Shown piece by piece: positions 48,401-63,400 of a stretch of DNA of 64,000 bases. Made by a program: the position numbers and the translations under genes. Source of the stretch: Prochilodus magdalenae (Eukaryota > Chordata > Actinopteri > Characiformes > Prochilodontidae); NCBI GenBank assembly GCA_024036415.1, contig JAMWET010001365.1, positions 249,501-313,500 of the forward strand, given 5' to 3'. How positions within the stretch are numbered: position 1 is the first letter of the stretch; every line of letters begins with the position of its first letter. The notes under the pieces are model-generated. The model was not told where the DNA came from. It did no database searches and was given only the letters and a program-made list of their open reading frames with translations.

Positions 48401-51400
48401 GTATAAAAGTAATGTATTAATCTATCTTTAATGTATATATCTATCTTTATTGTTTTTCCTCTGCAGGGATATATGCCGAAAATAAATGCAGCCTGTTGAC
48501 AAACACAAGCAGTGTGTTTGCCCGTTGCCATTATTATGTACCTGTTAACACATTTGTTGAAGTAAGAGCAAATTCACACTTTATGTATACTTAAAATTTA
48601 GATAAAAAAAAAAAAACAGCAGTTATTTGTAAGTACAGCTAAGCTAATGTCAGTGTTGAAATCTCCACAGGCCTGCGTTCACCGAACCTGCCAGTGCACT
48701 TCAGGACTAAAGAACTGTCTGTGTGTTGCCCTCAGCAACTACGCCAAAGCCTGTGCCAGTCATGGTATAGATGTTGGTGACTGGAGAGCAGAAACAGACT
48801 GCAGTAAGTACATCTGCATATACTTTATACAGTGTACTTGATTAATGTAGATGATTAATAAACCCCTAACAGAGTAACTACAACACATTAACATATCAGT
48901 GGATTAGCGTTAGTGAAATATCTGAATAGTTTAAAGGAAAAATCTTGAAGATGTTGATGCAGTACTTACATTACATGTACAGGTATAGTTGATAAATAAC
49001 TATCGCCTAGCTATAAACCCAACCTAAAACTAAATTCTATCCGTCAACCTTGCCCCAATCCTGACCCTAGCTATAACCGCTACCTAAAACCTAATTCTGT
49101 CCTTTACCCTGGCCTTAATCCTGACCCTAGCTATAACCTCTACCTAAAACCTAATCCTGTCCAGCACCCTGGCCCCAATCCTGACCCTAACTGTAACTTT
49201 TACTTTAAACCCAATCCTATCCATCCTAGCCCCAATCCGGATCCTAACTATAACCTCAACCTAAAACCCCAATCCAGACCCTTGCTATAACCTCAACATA
49301 AAACCTAATCCTATCCATCACCCTAGCCCCTATCCAGACCCTAGCTATAACCTTAACCTGAAACCTAATCCTATCCATCATCCTAGCCCCAATCCAGAAC
49401 CTAGCTATAACCTTAACCTGAAACCTAATCCTATCCATCATCCTAGCCCCAATCCAGACCCTAGCTATAACCTTAACCTGAAACCTAATCCTATCCATCA
49501 TCCTAGCCCCAATCCAGAACCTAGCTATAACCTTAACCTGAAACCTAATCCTATCCATCATCCTAGCCCCAATCCAGAACCTAGCTATAACCTTAACCTG
49601 AAACCTAATCCTATCCATCATCCTAGCCCCAATCCAGAACCTAGCTATAACCTTAACCTGAAACCTAATCCTATCCATCATCCTAGCCCCAATCCAGAAC
49701 CTAGCTATAACCTTAACCTGAAACCTAATCCTATCCATCATCCTAGCCCCAATCCAGAACCTAGCTATAACCTTAACCTGAAACCTAATCCTATCCATCA
49801 TCCTAGCCCCAATCCAGAACCTAGCTATAACCTTAACCTGAAACCTAATCCTATCCATCACCCTAGCCCTTAATTCAGAACCTAGCTATAACCTTAACCT
49901 GAAACCTAATCCTATCCATCATCCTAGCCCCAATCCAGAACCTAGCTATAACCTTAACCTGAAACCTAATCCTATCCATCATCCTAGCCCCAATCCAGAA
50001 CCTAGCTATAACCTTAACCTGAAACCTAATCCTATCCATCACCCTAGCCCCAATTCAGAACCTAGCTATAAACCTTAACCTGAAAACCTAATCCTATCCA
50101 TCATCCTAGCCCCAATCCAGAACCTAGCTATAACCTTAACCTGAAACCTAATCCTATCCATCATCCTAGCCCCAATCCAGAACCTAGCTATAACCTTAAC
50201 CTGAAACCTAATCCTATCCATCACCCTAGCCCCAATTCAGAACCTAGCTATAACCTTAACCTGAAACCTAATCCTATCCATCACCCTAGCCCCAATCCAG
50301 AACCTAGCTATAACCTTAACCTGAAACCTAATCCTATCCATCATCCTAGCCCCAATCCAGAACCTAGCTATAACCTTAACCTGAAACCTAATCCTATCCA
50401 TCATCCTAGCCCCAATCCAGAACCTAGCTATAACCTTAACCTGAAACCTAATCCTATCCATCACCCTAGCCCCAATTCAGAACCTAGCTATAACCTTAAC
50501 CTGAAACCTAATCCTATCCATCATCCTAGCCCCAATCCAGAACCTAGCTATAACCTTAACCTGAAACCTAATCCTATCCATCATCCTAGCCCCAATCCAG
50601 AACCTAGCTATAACCTTAACCTGAAACCTAATCCTATCCATCACCCTAGCCCCAATTCAGAACCTAGCTATAACCTTAACCTGAAACCTAATCCTATCCA
50701 TCATCCTAGCCCCAATCCAGAACCTAGCTATAACCTTAACCTGAAACCTAATCCTATCCATCATCCTAGCCCCAATCCAGAACCTAGCTATAACCTTAAC
50801 CTGAAACCTAATCCTATCCATCATCCTAGCCCCAATCCAGAACCTAGCTATAACCTTAACCTGAAAACCTAATCCTATCCATCATCCTAGCCCCAATGCA
50901 GAACCTAGCTATAACCTTAACCTGAAAACCTAATCCTATCCATCATCCTAGCCCCAATCCAGAACCTAGCTATAACCTTAACCTGAAACCTAATCCTATC
51001 CATCATCCTAGCCCCAATCCAGAACCTATCTATAAAGTTAACCTGAAACCTAATCCTATCCATCACCCTAGCCCCAATTCAGAACCTAGCTATAACCTTA
51101 ACCTGAAACCTAATCCTATCCATCATCCTAGCCCCAATCCAGAACCTAGCTATAACCTTAACCTGAAACCTAATCCTATCCATCATCCTAGCCCCAATCC
51201 AGAACCTAGCAATAAACCTTAACCTGAAACCTAATCCTATCCATCACCCTAGCCCCAATTCAGAACCTAGCTATAACCTTAACCTGAAACCTAATCCTAT
51301 CCATCATCCTAGCCCCAATCCAGAACCTAGCTATAACCTTAACCTGAAACCTAATCCTATCCATCATCCTAGCCCCAATCCAGAACCTAGCTATAACCTT

Positions 51401-54400
51401 AACCTGAAACCTAATCCTATCCATCATCCTAGCCCCAATCCAGAACCTAGCTATAACCTTAACCTGAAACCTAATCCTATCCATCATCCTAGCCCCAATC
51501 CAGACCCTAGCTATAACCTTAACCTGAAACCTAATCCTATCCATCACCCTAGCCCCAATCCAGAACCTAGCTATAACCTTAACCTGAAACCTAATCCTAT
51601 CCATCACCCTAGCCCCAATCCAGAACCTAGCTATAACCTTAACCTGAAACCTAATCCTATCCATCACTCTGATGCCAGTTCTGACCCTAACTATAACCTC
51701 TACCTAAAAATGAATGCATTCATTCACATGTAATACATAGAAACTTTGTATAAAACCTTTATATACACCTGTATATGAATATGGCCCCAGTTTGCTGTAA
51801 GCATGTTGTGCTTCTGTATTTCAGAAATCAGCTGCAACGGAAATCTGAGGTTCAGTTACAACACGTTGGCCTGTAATCAGACTTGCCGCTCTTTAACGAG
51901 TCACGACCCCATTTGTGATGTTGAGACTGACCCTGTGGAGGGCTGCGGCTGCTTGCCAGGAACGCACCTTAAAAACCAGGAGGAGTGCAGCCCCCGTGCT
52001 TTCTGTTCTTGCTACTACCAGGGAGGAAGCACACCTCCAGGACCTGTGGTCATCGATGGCCGAGACTGGTAAAAACCTGGGACTTTAACATTAACATGAC
52101 CTTAGTTCTGAAGGAAATGATTTCATGAGTTTTGAAAAAGGAAATGTTTGTATTAATTTTTAAGGTGAACGGGAGAGAGATCGTTACAGGGCCAGATGCT
52201 CAAAGGAGAAAAATACACTATATTAACATGTACAGTAAACACGCAGAGTTAAAGTAGAAACGTGTATGTAAACGCATTTAAATGATATTTGATGACTGTA
52301 AATGATGCAGGATATTTACTTTTCAGCATGTGTGAAAATGGAAATCTCAGCTGTTCTGCTGCTTGTGGTAAATTTATTCTTTTTTTTTTTTTTTTTACTT
52401 CTGTTTCTGCTTCAGTGTCATGAAACATGATGTTGGGAGATGTGTTGTGTAGCCTGTTTGATATCTACATGCAGCGAACAAGTAGCAACGATCTTTATTA
52501 AATACTAGGGAATATGAATATATGACTTTTTACACAGATTAAAATTGTTGTTACTAATATGAAATGTTTCTGTTACATACAAGAGTAAATGTACTCTGCC
52601 ACTGTTGGACACAGTAAAGCGGAAAAATAGAATTATTCTACACAGCATATACTTCTCATTTTAATAAATAAATAATGTTTACTGTTTTTATTTACTGAAT
52701 TTTTTTAGCATGTTAATCACATCAAATAAACAGAATGTGTGCTCTAAAATTCTGTCCCTGGCTATGACATTGCAAGTGTGATGTTCATCACTATACACTA
52801 CAAAATTAATAGCAGTAGCATTATACCATATTGTGTTGCAAAGTTGGTGTTGGCATTTACAACTTCGAAACAATTATATTAAAAGCAATTAAATTTTTTT
52901 CCCCTGTACTTTCTCTTCTAGACTGCCCAAGGGGTAAAATCTGTGTGCACTGCGCACACTCAACAGTAAACACGGCTCAAAAGACATGCGGAAGCCTGAA
53001 CAAGCGTTTTGTAAGTATTTTGGTCAGTTCAGCTATATATACTATACTTCTACTACTATACTTCTTCAACCATTAAAAGTCTGGGAAAGACAACACCCAT
53101 CCAAAATGTTATCTTCAGTGCTAAATGAGTATCAGCTGTGCCTATTAATGGCTGTTCCTATGGAACTTCCTGTCTCTACAGAGTGTTGAGGAGAACTGTA
53201 CCAATGGCTGCTACTGTCCACCAGGCCTGTTTGAGAACCATAATGGCACTTGTGTGGCCCAGGAGGACTGTACATGTGAATTCAGTGATAATGTTTATGC
53301 ATCTGGGCAGAGCGTGGAGACAAATTGTGAAACATGGTAAATAAACTTACATATATGTACATGATCTTCTGTCATACAGTTTATGGCTAATTGGTATAAC
53401 ATGGAGACTACAGGGCTTAATGTATTTAGTGTGATGCAGTAGTGTTTATGATGGTATTTTTAGCATGGTCAGTACTGTTAATCTCTGACAGTTCAGTGTT
53501 CAAGAACTGAACCATGGTTTACTTCACAGCGTCTGCAGAGGAGGACAGTGGTACTGTGAAGAGAAGCCATGCGAAGGAGTGTGTGAGGTGTTTGGCAATG
53601 GACAGTACAAAACCTTTGACTCTAAGTGGTACCGTTTTGATGGGCATTGTCAGTACACGCTGGTTGAGGTGAGTTGTTGTGAAAGCTATATACGCAGGAC
53701 ATAACCTTAACTTAAGGCTTTAGCAGAGAAACATACTGAATAATAAACTCTTTACTGCCCATGTAATAGAGCAGAATAATGATGGTCTTCAGAAACTTGT
53801 TACCATGCATGTTAGCCATGCAAATTAAACTCAAATGCGAATGTATAGTGTGTACAGTCATGCAAGTACTGCTTTTCTGGATGTGTCTAGGATGCCACTT
53901 CGCATGGTCACAACTGGTTTGCAGTCAGGGTGGAGAGCGTACCATGCTGTGATGAATTTCTGACCTGTTCTCGCGCAATTTCAGTGGATCTAAAGGTATC
54001 AAAATCTCTCCCAGGTAGTAGTGTTATTAATAAGGAATCCGAACGTCGCTGCTGTTGTAATAAAATTTTATTCCAAAGTAAAAAAAAACATTTATTCCAA
54101 AGTAATTTTAGACCATTTTACTTAATCTTAGCTGTTTTTTTCCGATGGTGTTAATAAAATTTCTTCAAAATATCTACATTATTAAATGGCAAAACTTGGT
54201 GAATCACTATTGTTTACAATGATGTTGAGAGGAACCTGACCACCAAACACCTTATGTTTTTACTTGAAATATTAAGGCCTGCCTGATAACATAATTTTAC
54301 AGTTTATTACAAAATTTTTATCTTTGACCTAAAACATATATATTTTTATATAAATTTCAGGGTGTTGGTAGGTAAAATGGTCACCATTAAACCTTTTTTA

Positions 54401-57400
54401 CTGATTCACCACTATTTTGCCATTACCAGTGTTACATATAAAATCTCATGAAGAAGATATGTATGGGTTCAGTGGTCAAGAATCAAATTATGTAGACAGT
54501 TACAAAAACCATAGTACTTGAATTGGTGTGAGTGAAACTCTGTGTTTCGATTGTATAGGACGAGGTGACTCTGATGCTGCGCGATATGAATGTGACACAA
54601 ACACTGAAGGCTGGGTGGCAGCCCCAGCCCCTATACTCTGTCCACACTTTGGGCCTCCACATCATCATCTCTGTGCCTGATCTGGGGCTCACTGTAGTCT
54701 GGGACAAACACACCAGAGTCAAAATCATCTTGCAGGCCAGCTGGAAGGTAAGCAGCTCCTTCTCTGCTGCTGTGTGTGGAAAAACCCTCATGTATAAAAC
54801 TGGTAATGTTAGTAATGTTGTTTGTAAGGACTTTAAACCATGTAACTCAGACGACCTCAAAACAGGTTTAATATACAGTACTCATAACTGCAGTGTTGAA
54901 AGAATTGATTTTCTGAATTTTAAAGGCAATTTGATCTCAAACCTAAAAAATAGTAGACTTACGCCCCAACACATACTTTGTGTTAATGAATGTCTCCAAA
55001 TGCTATGATATGTACCAATATGGACAAGTGTAAAGACATAAACATAACTTCTCCAAAAACATTTTTAACTTTCCTTCTGCAAATGTTAGTACAGTTACTT
55101 TATAATTGTGGAAATTTGTAGCTTGTATTTCCTGTAGTTTATGGTGGATTTTGAGGTGTGCCACCGTCTTTTGAATGACTGTATACCATATAAAATATAA
55201 CTGCATTGCATTAACAATTGCAGAATAAATATTGTATTTTAAATGTAGTTTGCTCCAGAGTTGTTTACTTCTTTGGACCCAGATTTTTGATATTGATATT
55301 GTGGCAATATTTGTTGTAGAAGGTCCTATATAAATACACTTTAATTGACTGATATAATTTGAACAGAGATGCCTAAACATTGTCATTTAATTGTACCACA
55401 AAATATTTACTCACACTGATGAAACACACATAGCCCTAAAGGATGTCTACTTTGCATTTCTTTGACATTCTTCTGTGTTTCCTGTTTTGTGTGGACTGGC
55501 AGGGTAAAGTACAAGGTCTGTGTGGCAACTTTGATGGAAAAGTGATGAACGACCTGCTGACCAGTAGCTCCTCTGTGGTGTCCAGCCCGCTGGAGTTTGG
55601 GAACAGCTGGAAGACGGCCGTCCCACCGTGTTCAGACGTGACCAAGGAAGTGTTTCCCTGCCAGCGCCATTCGTACTGTGAAGCCTGGGCTCAGCGCCGC
55701 TGCATGATCCTGCAAAGTGACACGTTCAAAGACTGCCACTTTAAGGTCTTTAGTTAGCATGCTGTTTAACTTGTGGGAAGAGATGGAGGAAATGATCTTA
55801 GCTCTTTTGCAGGGCTGTAGAACGGGATGACTTTATATGGAATAAGATGTTGATGTGATTCATATGTCATACTAAACATGTAATCAGTATTAACTACATC
55901 ACTGTATGAATATATAGTATTAACTACGATACATGTTTGGAACATTGTGGGGTTATAGTTCAGTTTATTTTTAATTATCAGTTGAATGGGGCGACTGTGT
56001 GGAGGTAATGAAGGGAACAGCAATACTTCAATAGATCATCGTATGGTGTTTTCCCTGTGATTTGCAGGTTGATCCAGCACCTTTCTACCAGGCCTGTATT
56101 CTGGAGTCATGCTCGTGTGAGTTTGAGGGGAGGTTTCTGGGATTCTGCACAGCTGTAGCTGCATATGCTGAAGCCTGTACAACACAGAACGTCTGTATCA
56201 ACTGGAGAACGCCAGACTTGTGCCGTATGTACCTTTTAACCGTGGCATCATTTTGTATCGTTTTAAGTGAATGGCACATGCTGTATGGAAGAGTCTTTGA
56301 ATTGAGCTTAAGTAATTATATAATATATTTTATGAAAATGCTGTGCTCAGTTAGGTGATACTAAAATATACTAGATACTAGATAGATACTCAAATCAGTA
56401 TCTTACAGTGGCTTTAACTGTGATGAACATATTAAGCCTCATGTCAATGTGCCATTATTCAGCAATAAGGCAGCAGCCACACCTAACATGAAATCAGTGA
56501 CATAAAACAGTATGACTGCATTTAAAAATGCTCAACTACCATCTCAGCTAGATGTTCCAAGAATATGCAATGGAATGTATCATTAATGTTTTCAGCAGGA
56601 AGCTTTCTTTTGGCTCATGCTTGTTCAAAAAAATGGTTTGTGAAAAATTATATAAAAATGTCAGCTTTGTTGTTTTTATATCACTATAAAGACAACATAT
56701 TGGAAAATGTGTGTTAATAGAGAAGAGCAGATTAAAGGGCAGTATTATGACATTGAATCACACTTTTTGCATCCACCAGAACAGATTAACTGAAACTACT
56801 GAAGATCTTATTTTTTGGAACTTGTTAGTCACAGTGGCTTATCAGAATTCTTAGACCCTAAAAGTCAATACTGTTCTTGTTTTCCTGCTGTGCAATTGCA
56901 TTGTATTTGATAAGAGTATACATACTTTGGATTATAATGAAATTTCTCAAATCATATGAGCTTATGATGTTGAAATTATGTTCTTATGAAGTCTTATTTA
57001 TTACTAATTTACAGAATTACTAAATCAAGTGGGTATTTCCCAAAAGTATGCAATGGTAATAATTAACTCTCTTCCTGGTATGTGTGGAAATCTACTCTCA
57101 CTGTATTTCCTTAGTGGTGCGATTAACAATGATTGTGTGTGTTCTTCCCTCTACAGCGGTGTATTGTGACTACTACAATGAAGGGAGCAAGTATGGCTGG
57201 CATTATGAGCCATGTGGTCAGATGAAGACTTGTGGGAAAGAGCACAGCTTTACTCGAAGACTTGAAGGTTTTCATTCTTCTCTTTGTATTTTTTGAATTC
57301 ATGCTATACCCATGCCTGTCTGTAGTTTTGCTATTTTGATTGTTTCATAAAGTGATTTTGATTTCAGTTGTTTAAAAAATGCTTGTTTATTAGTATTTAG

Positions 57401-60400
57401 CATTTTTGATGTCACAGAATGTAGATAAATCGATTAATTCTCTTTTTGGCTAAGGTTGTTATCCAAGGTGCCCTCCAGAGATGCCATATTTTGATGAAAA
57501 CACCAGAAAGTGCTCTAGTTTGTACAACTGCACATGCTATTTCAACGACACAGTGTTTAAACCTGGTGATGAAGTTAATTACCCCTGGTTAGTTGGTATT
57601 ACATTTATAAAAATTATTAAAATGCTCAATCTTCTTTGCTATGTAAAAGCTTATTATAGTGTATTTTCTGTATATCGTATGCTTATTGTATGTATTTTTT
57701 GCCATAGTATATGTGAAGAAGGACAAATCATTTGTGGTAAGACAAAAACTTTTTTTTTTAAATACAGCCTTCTATATAGTTAAACAATTGAATGTTGTCT
57801 TAACAACTCTACAATTCTGTAATTCCTGGGGTAGTACAACCTGATACTACAACCCCACTAAGTACAACTACACCAGAGATGACAACAACAAGCATAACAA
57901 CAACCACTGAAATACCAAGTACAACTAAAGGAACTGAATCTACAACCCCAATAACTACAACTACACCAGAGAAAACAATAAGCACAACAACCACTGAAAT
58001 ACCAAGTACAACTATAGGTACTGAATCTACAACCCCACTAACTACAACTACACCAGAGACAACAACAACCACTGAAATACCAAGTACAACTAAAGGAACT
58101 GAATCTACAACCCCAATAACTACAACTACACCAGAGACAACAACAAGCACAACAACGACCACTGAAATACCAAGTACAACTATAGGTACTGAATCTACAA
58201 CCCTACTAACTACACCTACACCAGAGACAACAACAACCACTGAAATACCAAGTACAACTAAAGGAACTGAATCTACAACCCCAATAACTACAACTACACC
58301 AGAGACAACAACAAGCACAACAACGACCACTGAAATACCAAGTACAACTATAGGTACTGAATCTACAACCCTACTAACTACACCTACACCAGAGACAACA
58401 ACAACCACTGAAATACCAAGTACAACTAAAGGAACTGAACCTACAACACCACTAACTACAACTACACCAGAGACAACAACAAGCACAACAACAACCACTG
58501 AAATACCAAGTACAACTAAAGGAATTGAATCTACAACCCCAATAACTTTAACTACACCAGAGACAACAACAAGCATTACAACAACCACTGAAATACCAAG
58601 TACAACTAAAGGAACTGAATCTACAACCCCAATAACTAGAACTACACCAGAGACAACAACAAGCACAACAACAACCACTGAAATACCAAGTACAACTATA
58701 GATACTGAATCTACAACCCTACTAACTACACCTACACCAGAGACAACAACAACCACTGAAATACCAAGTACAACTAAAGGAACTAAATCTACAACCCCAA
58801 TAACTACAACTACACCAGAGACAACAACAAGCACAACAACAACCACTGAAATACCAAGTACAACTATAGGTACTGAATCTACAACCCCAATAACTACAAC
58901 TACACCAGAGACAACAACAAGCACAACAACAACCACTGAAATACCAAGTACAACTATAGGAACTGAATCTACAACCCCAATAACTACAACTACATCAGAG
59001 ACAACAACAAGCATAACAACAACCACTGAAATACCAAGTACAACTAAAGGAACTGAATCTACAACCCCAATAACTACAACTACACCAGAGACAACAACAA
59101 GCACAACAACAACCACTGAAATACCAAGTACAACTATAGGTACTGAATCTACAACCCCAATAACTTTAACTACACCAGAGACGACAACAAGCATAACAAC
59201 AACCACTGAAATACCAAGTACAACTAAAGGAACTGAATCTACAACCCCAATAACTACAACTACACCAGAGACAACAACAAGCATAACAACAACCACTGAA
59301 ATACCAAGTACAACTAAAGGAACTGAATCTACAACCCCAATAACTTTAACTACACCAGAGACAACAACAAGCACAACAACAACCACTGAAATACCAAGTA
59401 CAACTAAAGGAACTGAATCTACAACCCCACCAACTACAACTACACCAGAGACAACAACAACCACTGAAATACCAAGTACAACTAAAGGAACTGAATCTAC
59501 AACCCCAATAACTTTAACTACACCAGAGACAACAACAAGCACAACAACAACCACTGAAATACCAAGTACAACTAATGGAACTAAATCTACAACCCCACTA
59601 ACTACAACTACAGCAGAGACAACAACAAGCATAACAACAACCACTGAAATACCAAGTACAACTATAGGTACTGAATCTACAACCCCAATAACTACACCTA
59701 CACCAGAGACAACAACAAGCATAACAACAACCACTGAAATACAAAGTACAACTAAAGGAACTGAATCTACAACCCCAATAACTTTAACTACACCAGAGAC
59801 AACAATAAGCACAACAACAACCACTGAAATACCAAGTACAACTAAAGGAACTGAATCTACAACCCCAATAACTACAACTACACCAGAGACAACAACAAGC
59901 ACAACAACAACCACTGAAATACCAAGTACAACTAAAGGAACTGAATCTACAACCCCACTAACTACAACTACACCAGAGACCACAACAACCACTGAAATAC
60001 CAAGTACAACTAAAGGAACTGAATCTACAACCCCAATAACTTTAACTACACCAGAGACAACAACAACCACTGAAATACCAAGTACAACTAAAGGAACTGA
60101 ATCTACAACCCCAATAACTACAACTACACCAGAGACAACAACAAGCACAACAACAACCACTGAAATACCAAGTACAACTAAAGGAACTGAATCTACAACC
60201 CCACTAACTACAACTACACCAGAGACCACAACAACCACTGAAATACCAAGTACAACTAAAGGAACTGAATCTACAACCCCAACAGCTACAACTACACCAG
60301 AGACAACAACAAGCACAACAACAACCACTGAAATACCAAGTACAACTAAAGGAACTGAATCTACAACCCCAACAGCCACAACTACACCAGGGACAACAGT

Positions 60401-63400
60401 AACTGTAACGGGAATCACTTCAACCACAACTGGTTTGTCAGCCTTCACATCATAAATAAGCCTTTATAAGGGACCTATTATGCTTTTCTGAGTTTTTAAT
60501 TTAGTGTGTTATGTATCTTTTTGTGTGTGTAGGCTGTCTGTAAAGTTATAAAGCCCAACATGCCAGAGGGAGAATCTCTCCCACACAGAAAGCAGTTTTC
60601 TTAGCTACCTAAATTGCCTTGCCGGAATTCCAGCCCCTTTCTCTGTTACATGGTGAAGTCACCTCATAATACAAATCTTACTGTCTGGCTTAAGCCTGTC
60701 CTAACTGGTCTACATCAGAAGGTGGGGCTTAAAAAAACAGGAACTCTAAAAGAGCATTTCAGATAGAGATTGAACAGAGAACAATAGAGACCTCCAAAAC
60801 AAAACTATGCACCTTGAAAATGAGCATGATAGGTCCCCTTTTATAACGTGTGATTTAAATAACTGTGATTGTGATTAGACAGTCTGAAAACACTTTTCAT
60901 ATTCTGGAAACTCTCTCTCTTCACCACGAAGAATTTTGCATTGACCCCCCTGATATATGGATAGAGGACTGCTACATTAAAAGCAACAACTGCAGAAACG
61001 TCATTGAGATGAGACCTGTCATATGTCCAGCTCTGGTGCAGCCAGAGTGCCGCAAAGACTTGCTGCGGTTGGTGAAAGATGAGCAGGGCTGCTGTGATAT
61101 TTGGCAGTGTGACTGTAAGTGCTGTTTAACTACTATGTTAACAACCTTCCTTTTAAGTGTGGTGACAGTCTCTTCCGCCATCTTGTGACTGACAGTTGAT
61201 ACATAAATCGGTGTGGTGCAGAAGCATTATGATGACCCCATTTGATCTAAAAGGCATTTCTCTTTTACACCACAAAAATGCAGAGCCTATCCCTCATTTG
61301 TCATTTCCAGGCAAATGGCCATTAGGTACAGCTTATTAATTTATTATTAAACAGTTGTTTATCTGAAAGTAACAATTTTAGGTATTGCACAGTTGTTAGG
61401 TCTCCTGACTCCTGTCTGCTCCCCTGTGTCAGCTCATTTTGATCACTGCTTACAGTTTAGATGGAGGGGTGTTTGTACACACACTGAACTGATTACTGAC
61501 TGTATTAAGCAGCTGTTAGCATAGCACAGTTTTCCCAGTCCCAGTCCTGAAGATGTCATGCACACATCTTATCTAGCACATAAGGAGGTGCTACTGTAGT
61601 ACGTGAGGTGCATAAAGTGTGGTAGATGAGGGAAAGCATAATAATAATTATAGTGTTATAATAGAATATCAATCAATCTTTAATCTATAACTTTCTGTTT
61701 CATCGATTCTTTCCTCAGGTCAGTGTGAGCTCTATGGGGACCCACATTACATTTCCTTCTCAGGAACTACATTTGACTTCCTGGACAACTGCACTTATAC
61801 ACTGGTAAAGGAGAAGAATCCTCGGCATCACTTTAGCATTTCAGTGGACAATTACTACAGCTCACCTTGGCTGTTTGGTTCATCAGTAAAGGGTGTCATT
61901 CTAAAGTACGGTGAGGCCACAGCCACGCTCCAGTTAAATCCAAATAGTTATGCAGTGGAGGTGAGTATACTTTTTATGCTATTTATTTTATTATTTTTTT
62001 ACAATTTTTTGTGTTTTTTTTTTTTTCTTAAATAAAAAAAATTATGATGGCCATGATAATGGCATATGAATCCATATGGATGCATAATGTTTGGTGTTCA
62101 GGCTTGCCATACGTCACACAGAGTAATGTGAAATGTCATGAAGGTACCAGTTAAAGCAGTGTTGTGTCAGCAGCAGTGTAACATGGTGGCCAGCAAACCA
62201 TTCTACTTAAGAGTTCAGTTTGCTATCAGCAGCAAAACTAATGTTGAGTTTTATAAAACATGGATATTTATATATATATATACAGTGCCCTCCATAATTA
62301 TTGGCACCCCTGGTTAAGATGTGTTCTTTAGCCTCTCATAAATGGAGTTTTTTTCAAAATAATATAGGAAGAGTAAAATCCAACCTTTAACTCAAGTGAA
62401 TTTATTCAGTAGGAAAAAAATCCCACATTAAGAAATAATTGTTTAACATCAAATCATGTGTGCCACAATTATTAGCACCCCTGATGTTAATACTTTGTAC
62501 AACCCCCTTTTGCCAACAAAACAGCACCTATTCTTCTCCTATAATGTTTTACAAGATGGGAGAATACAGAAAGAGGGATCTTTGACCATTCCTCTTCACC
62601 CCACATTTTTTCAATGGGGTCTGGGGACTGAGATGGCCATGGGAGGAGCTTGATTCTGTGTGTGGTGAACCATTTCCGTGTAGATTTGGCCATATGTTTA
62701 GGATCATTATCTTGCTGAAAGACCCAGTGACGACCCATCTTCAGCTTTCGGGCAGAAGCCACCAGATTTTGTTTTAAAATGTCCTGGTATTTCAAAGCAT
62801 TCATGATGCCATGCACCCTAACGAGGTTCCCAGGGCCTTTGGAAGAGAAACAGGCCCACAGCATCACTGATCCTCCCCCGTATTTCACAGTGGGCATGAG
62901 GTGCTTTTCTGCATACTCAGCTCTTGTGTTATGCCAGACCCACTTAGAGCATTTGTTGCCAAAAAGCTCTATCTTTGTTTCATCTGACCAAAGCACACAC
63001 CAGTTGAAGTCCCAGTACCGCTTAGCAAACTCCAAACGTTTGCGTTTATGATTGTGAGTGAGAAAAGGTTTTTTCCGTGCATGCCTCCCAAACAGCTGGT
63101 TGGCATGTAGATAGCGCCTGATGGTTGTTTTGGAGACTTTGTGACCCCAAGAAGCTGCCATTTGTTGCAATTCTGTAACAGTGAGCTTTGGAGAACTTTT
63201 TATTTCTCTTATCATCCTCCTCACTGTGCGTGGTGGCAAATATAACTTGCGTCCTCGTCCAGGCTTGTTTACCACTGTTCCAGTTGTTTTAAACTTCTTA
63301 ATAATTCCTCTGACAGTAGATATGGACAGGTGTAGGCGAGTGGCTATTTTCTTGTACCATTGCCTGACTTGTGAAGGTCAACACACATCTGCCTTACTTG

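Noticed and set aside
49256..51667. Minus-strand frames of 75-201 codons repeating a 20-residue motif
   Set aside because: They arise from the 60-base minisatellite, whose period is a multiple of three. They break wherever the array has a one-base insertion.
49010..51710. Possible CRISPR array or telomere tract
   Set aside because: Units are contiguous without unique spacers, the host is a vertebrate and the unit is not TTAGGG. It is a plain minisatellite.
57809..60448. 879-codon open frame on the minus strand, rich in Val
   Set aside because: It is the antisense of the PTS repeats, open because the repeat lengths are multiples of three and contain no antisense stop. It has no splice or promoter context and no protein family.
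60433..60455. PTS exon continuing to a stop at 60453, giving a short secreted form ending in GLSAFTS
   Set aside because: The gene continues in frame through 60932-61960 with classic post-PTS and D4 sequence, so the donor at 60433 is preferred. A minor read-through isoform cannot be excluded.
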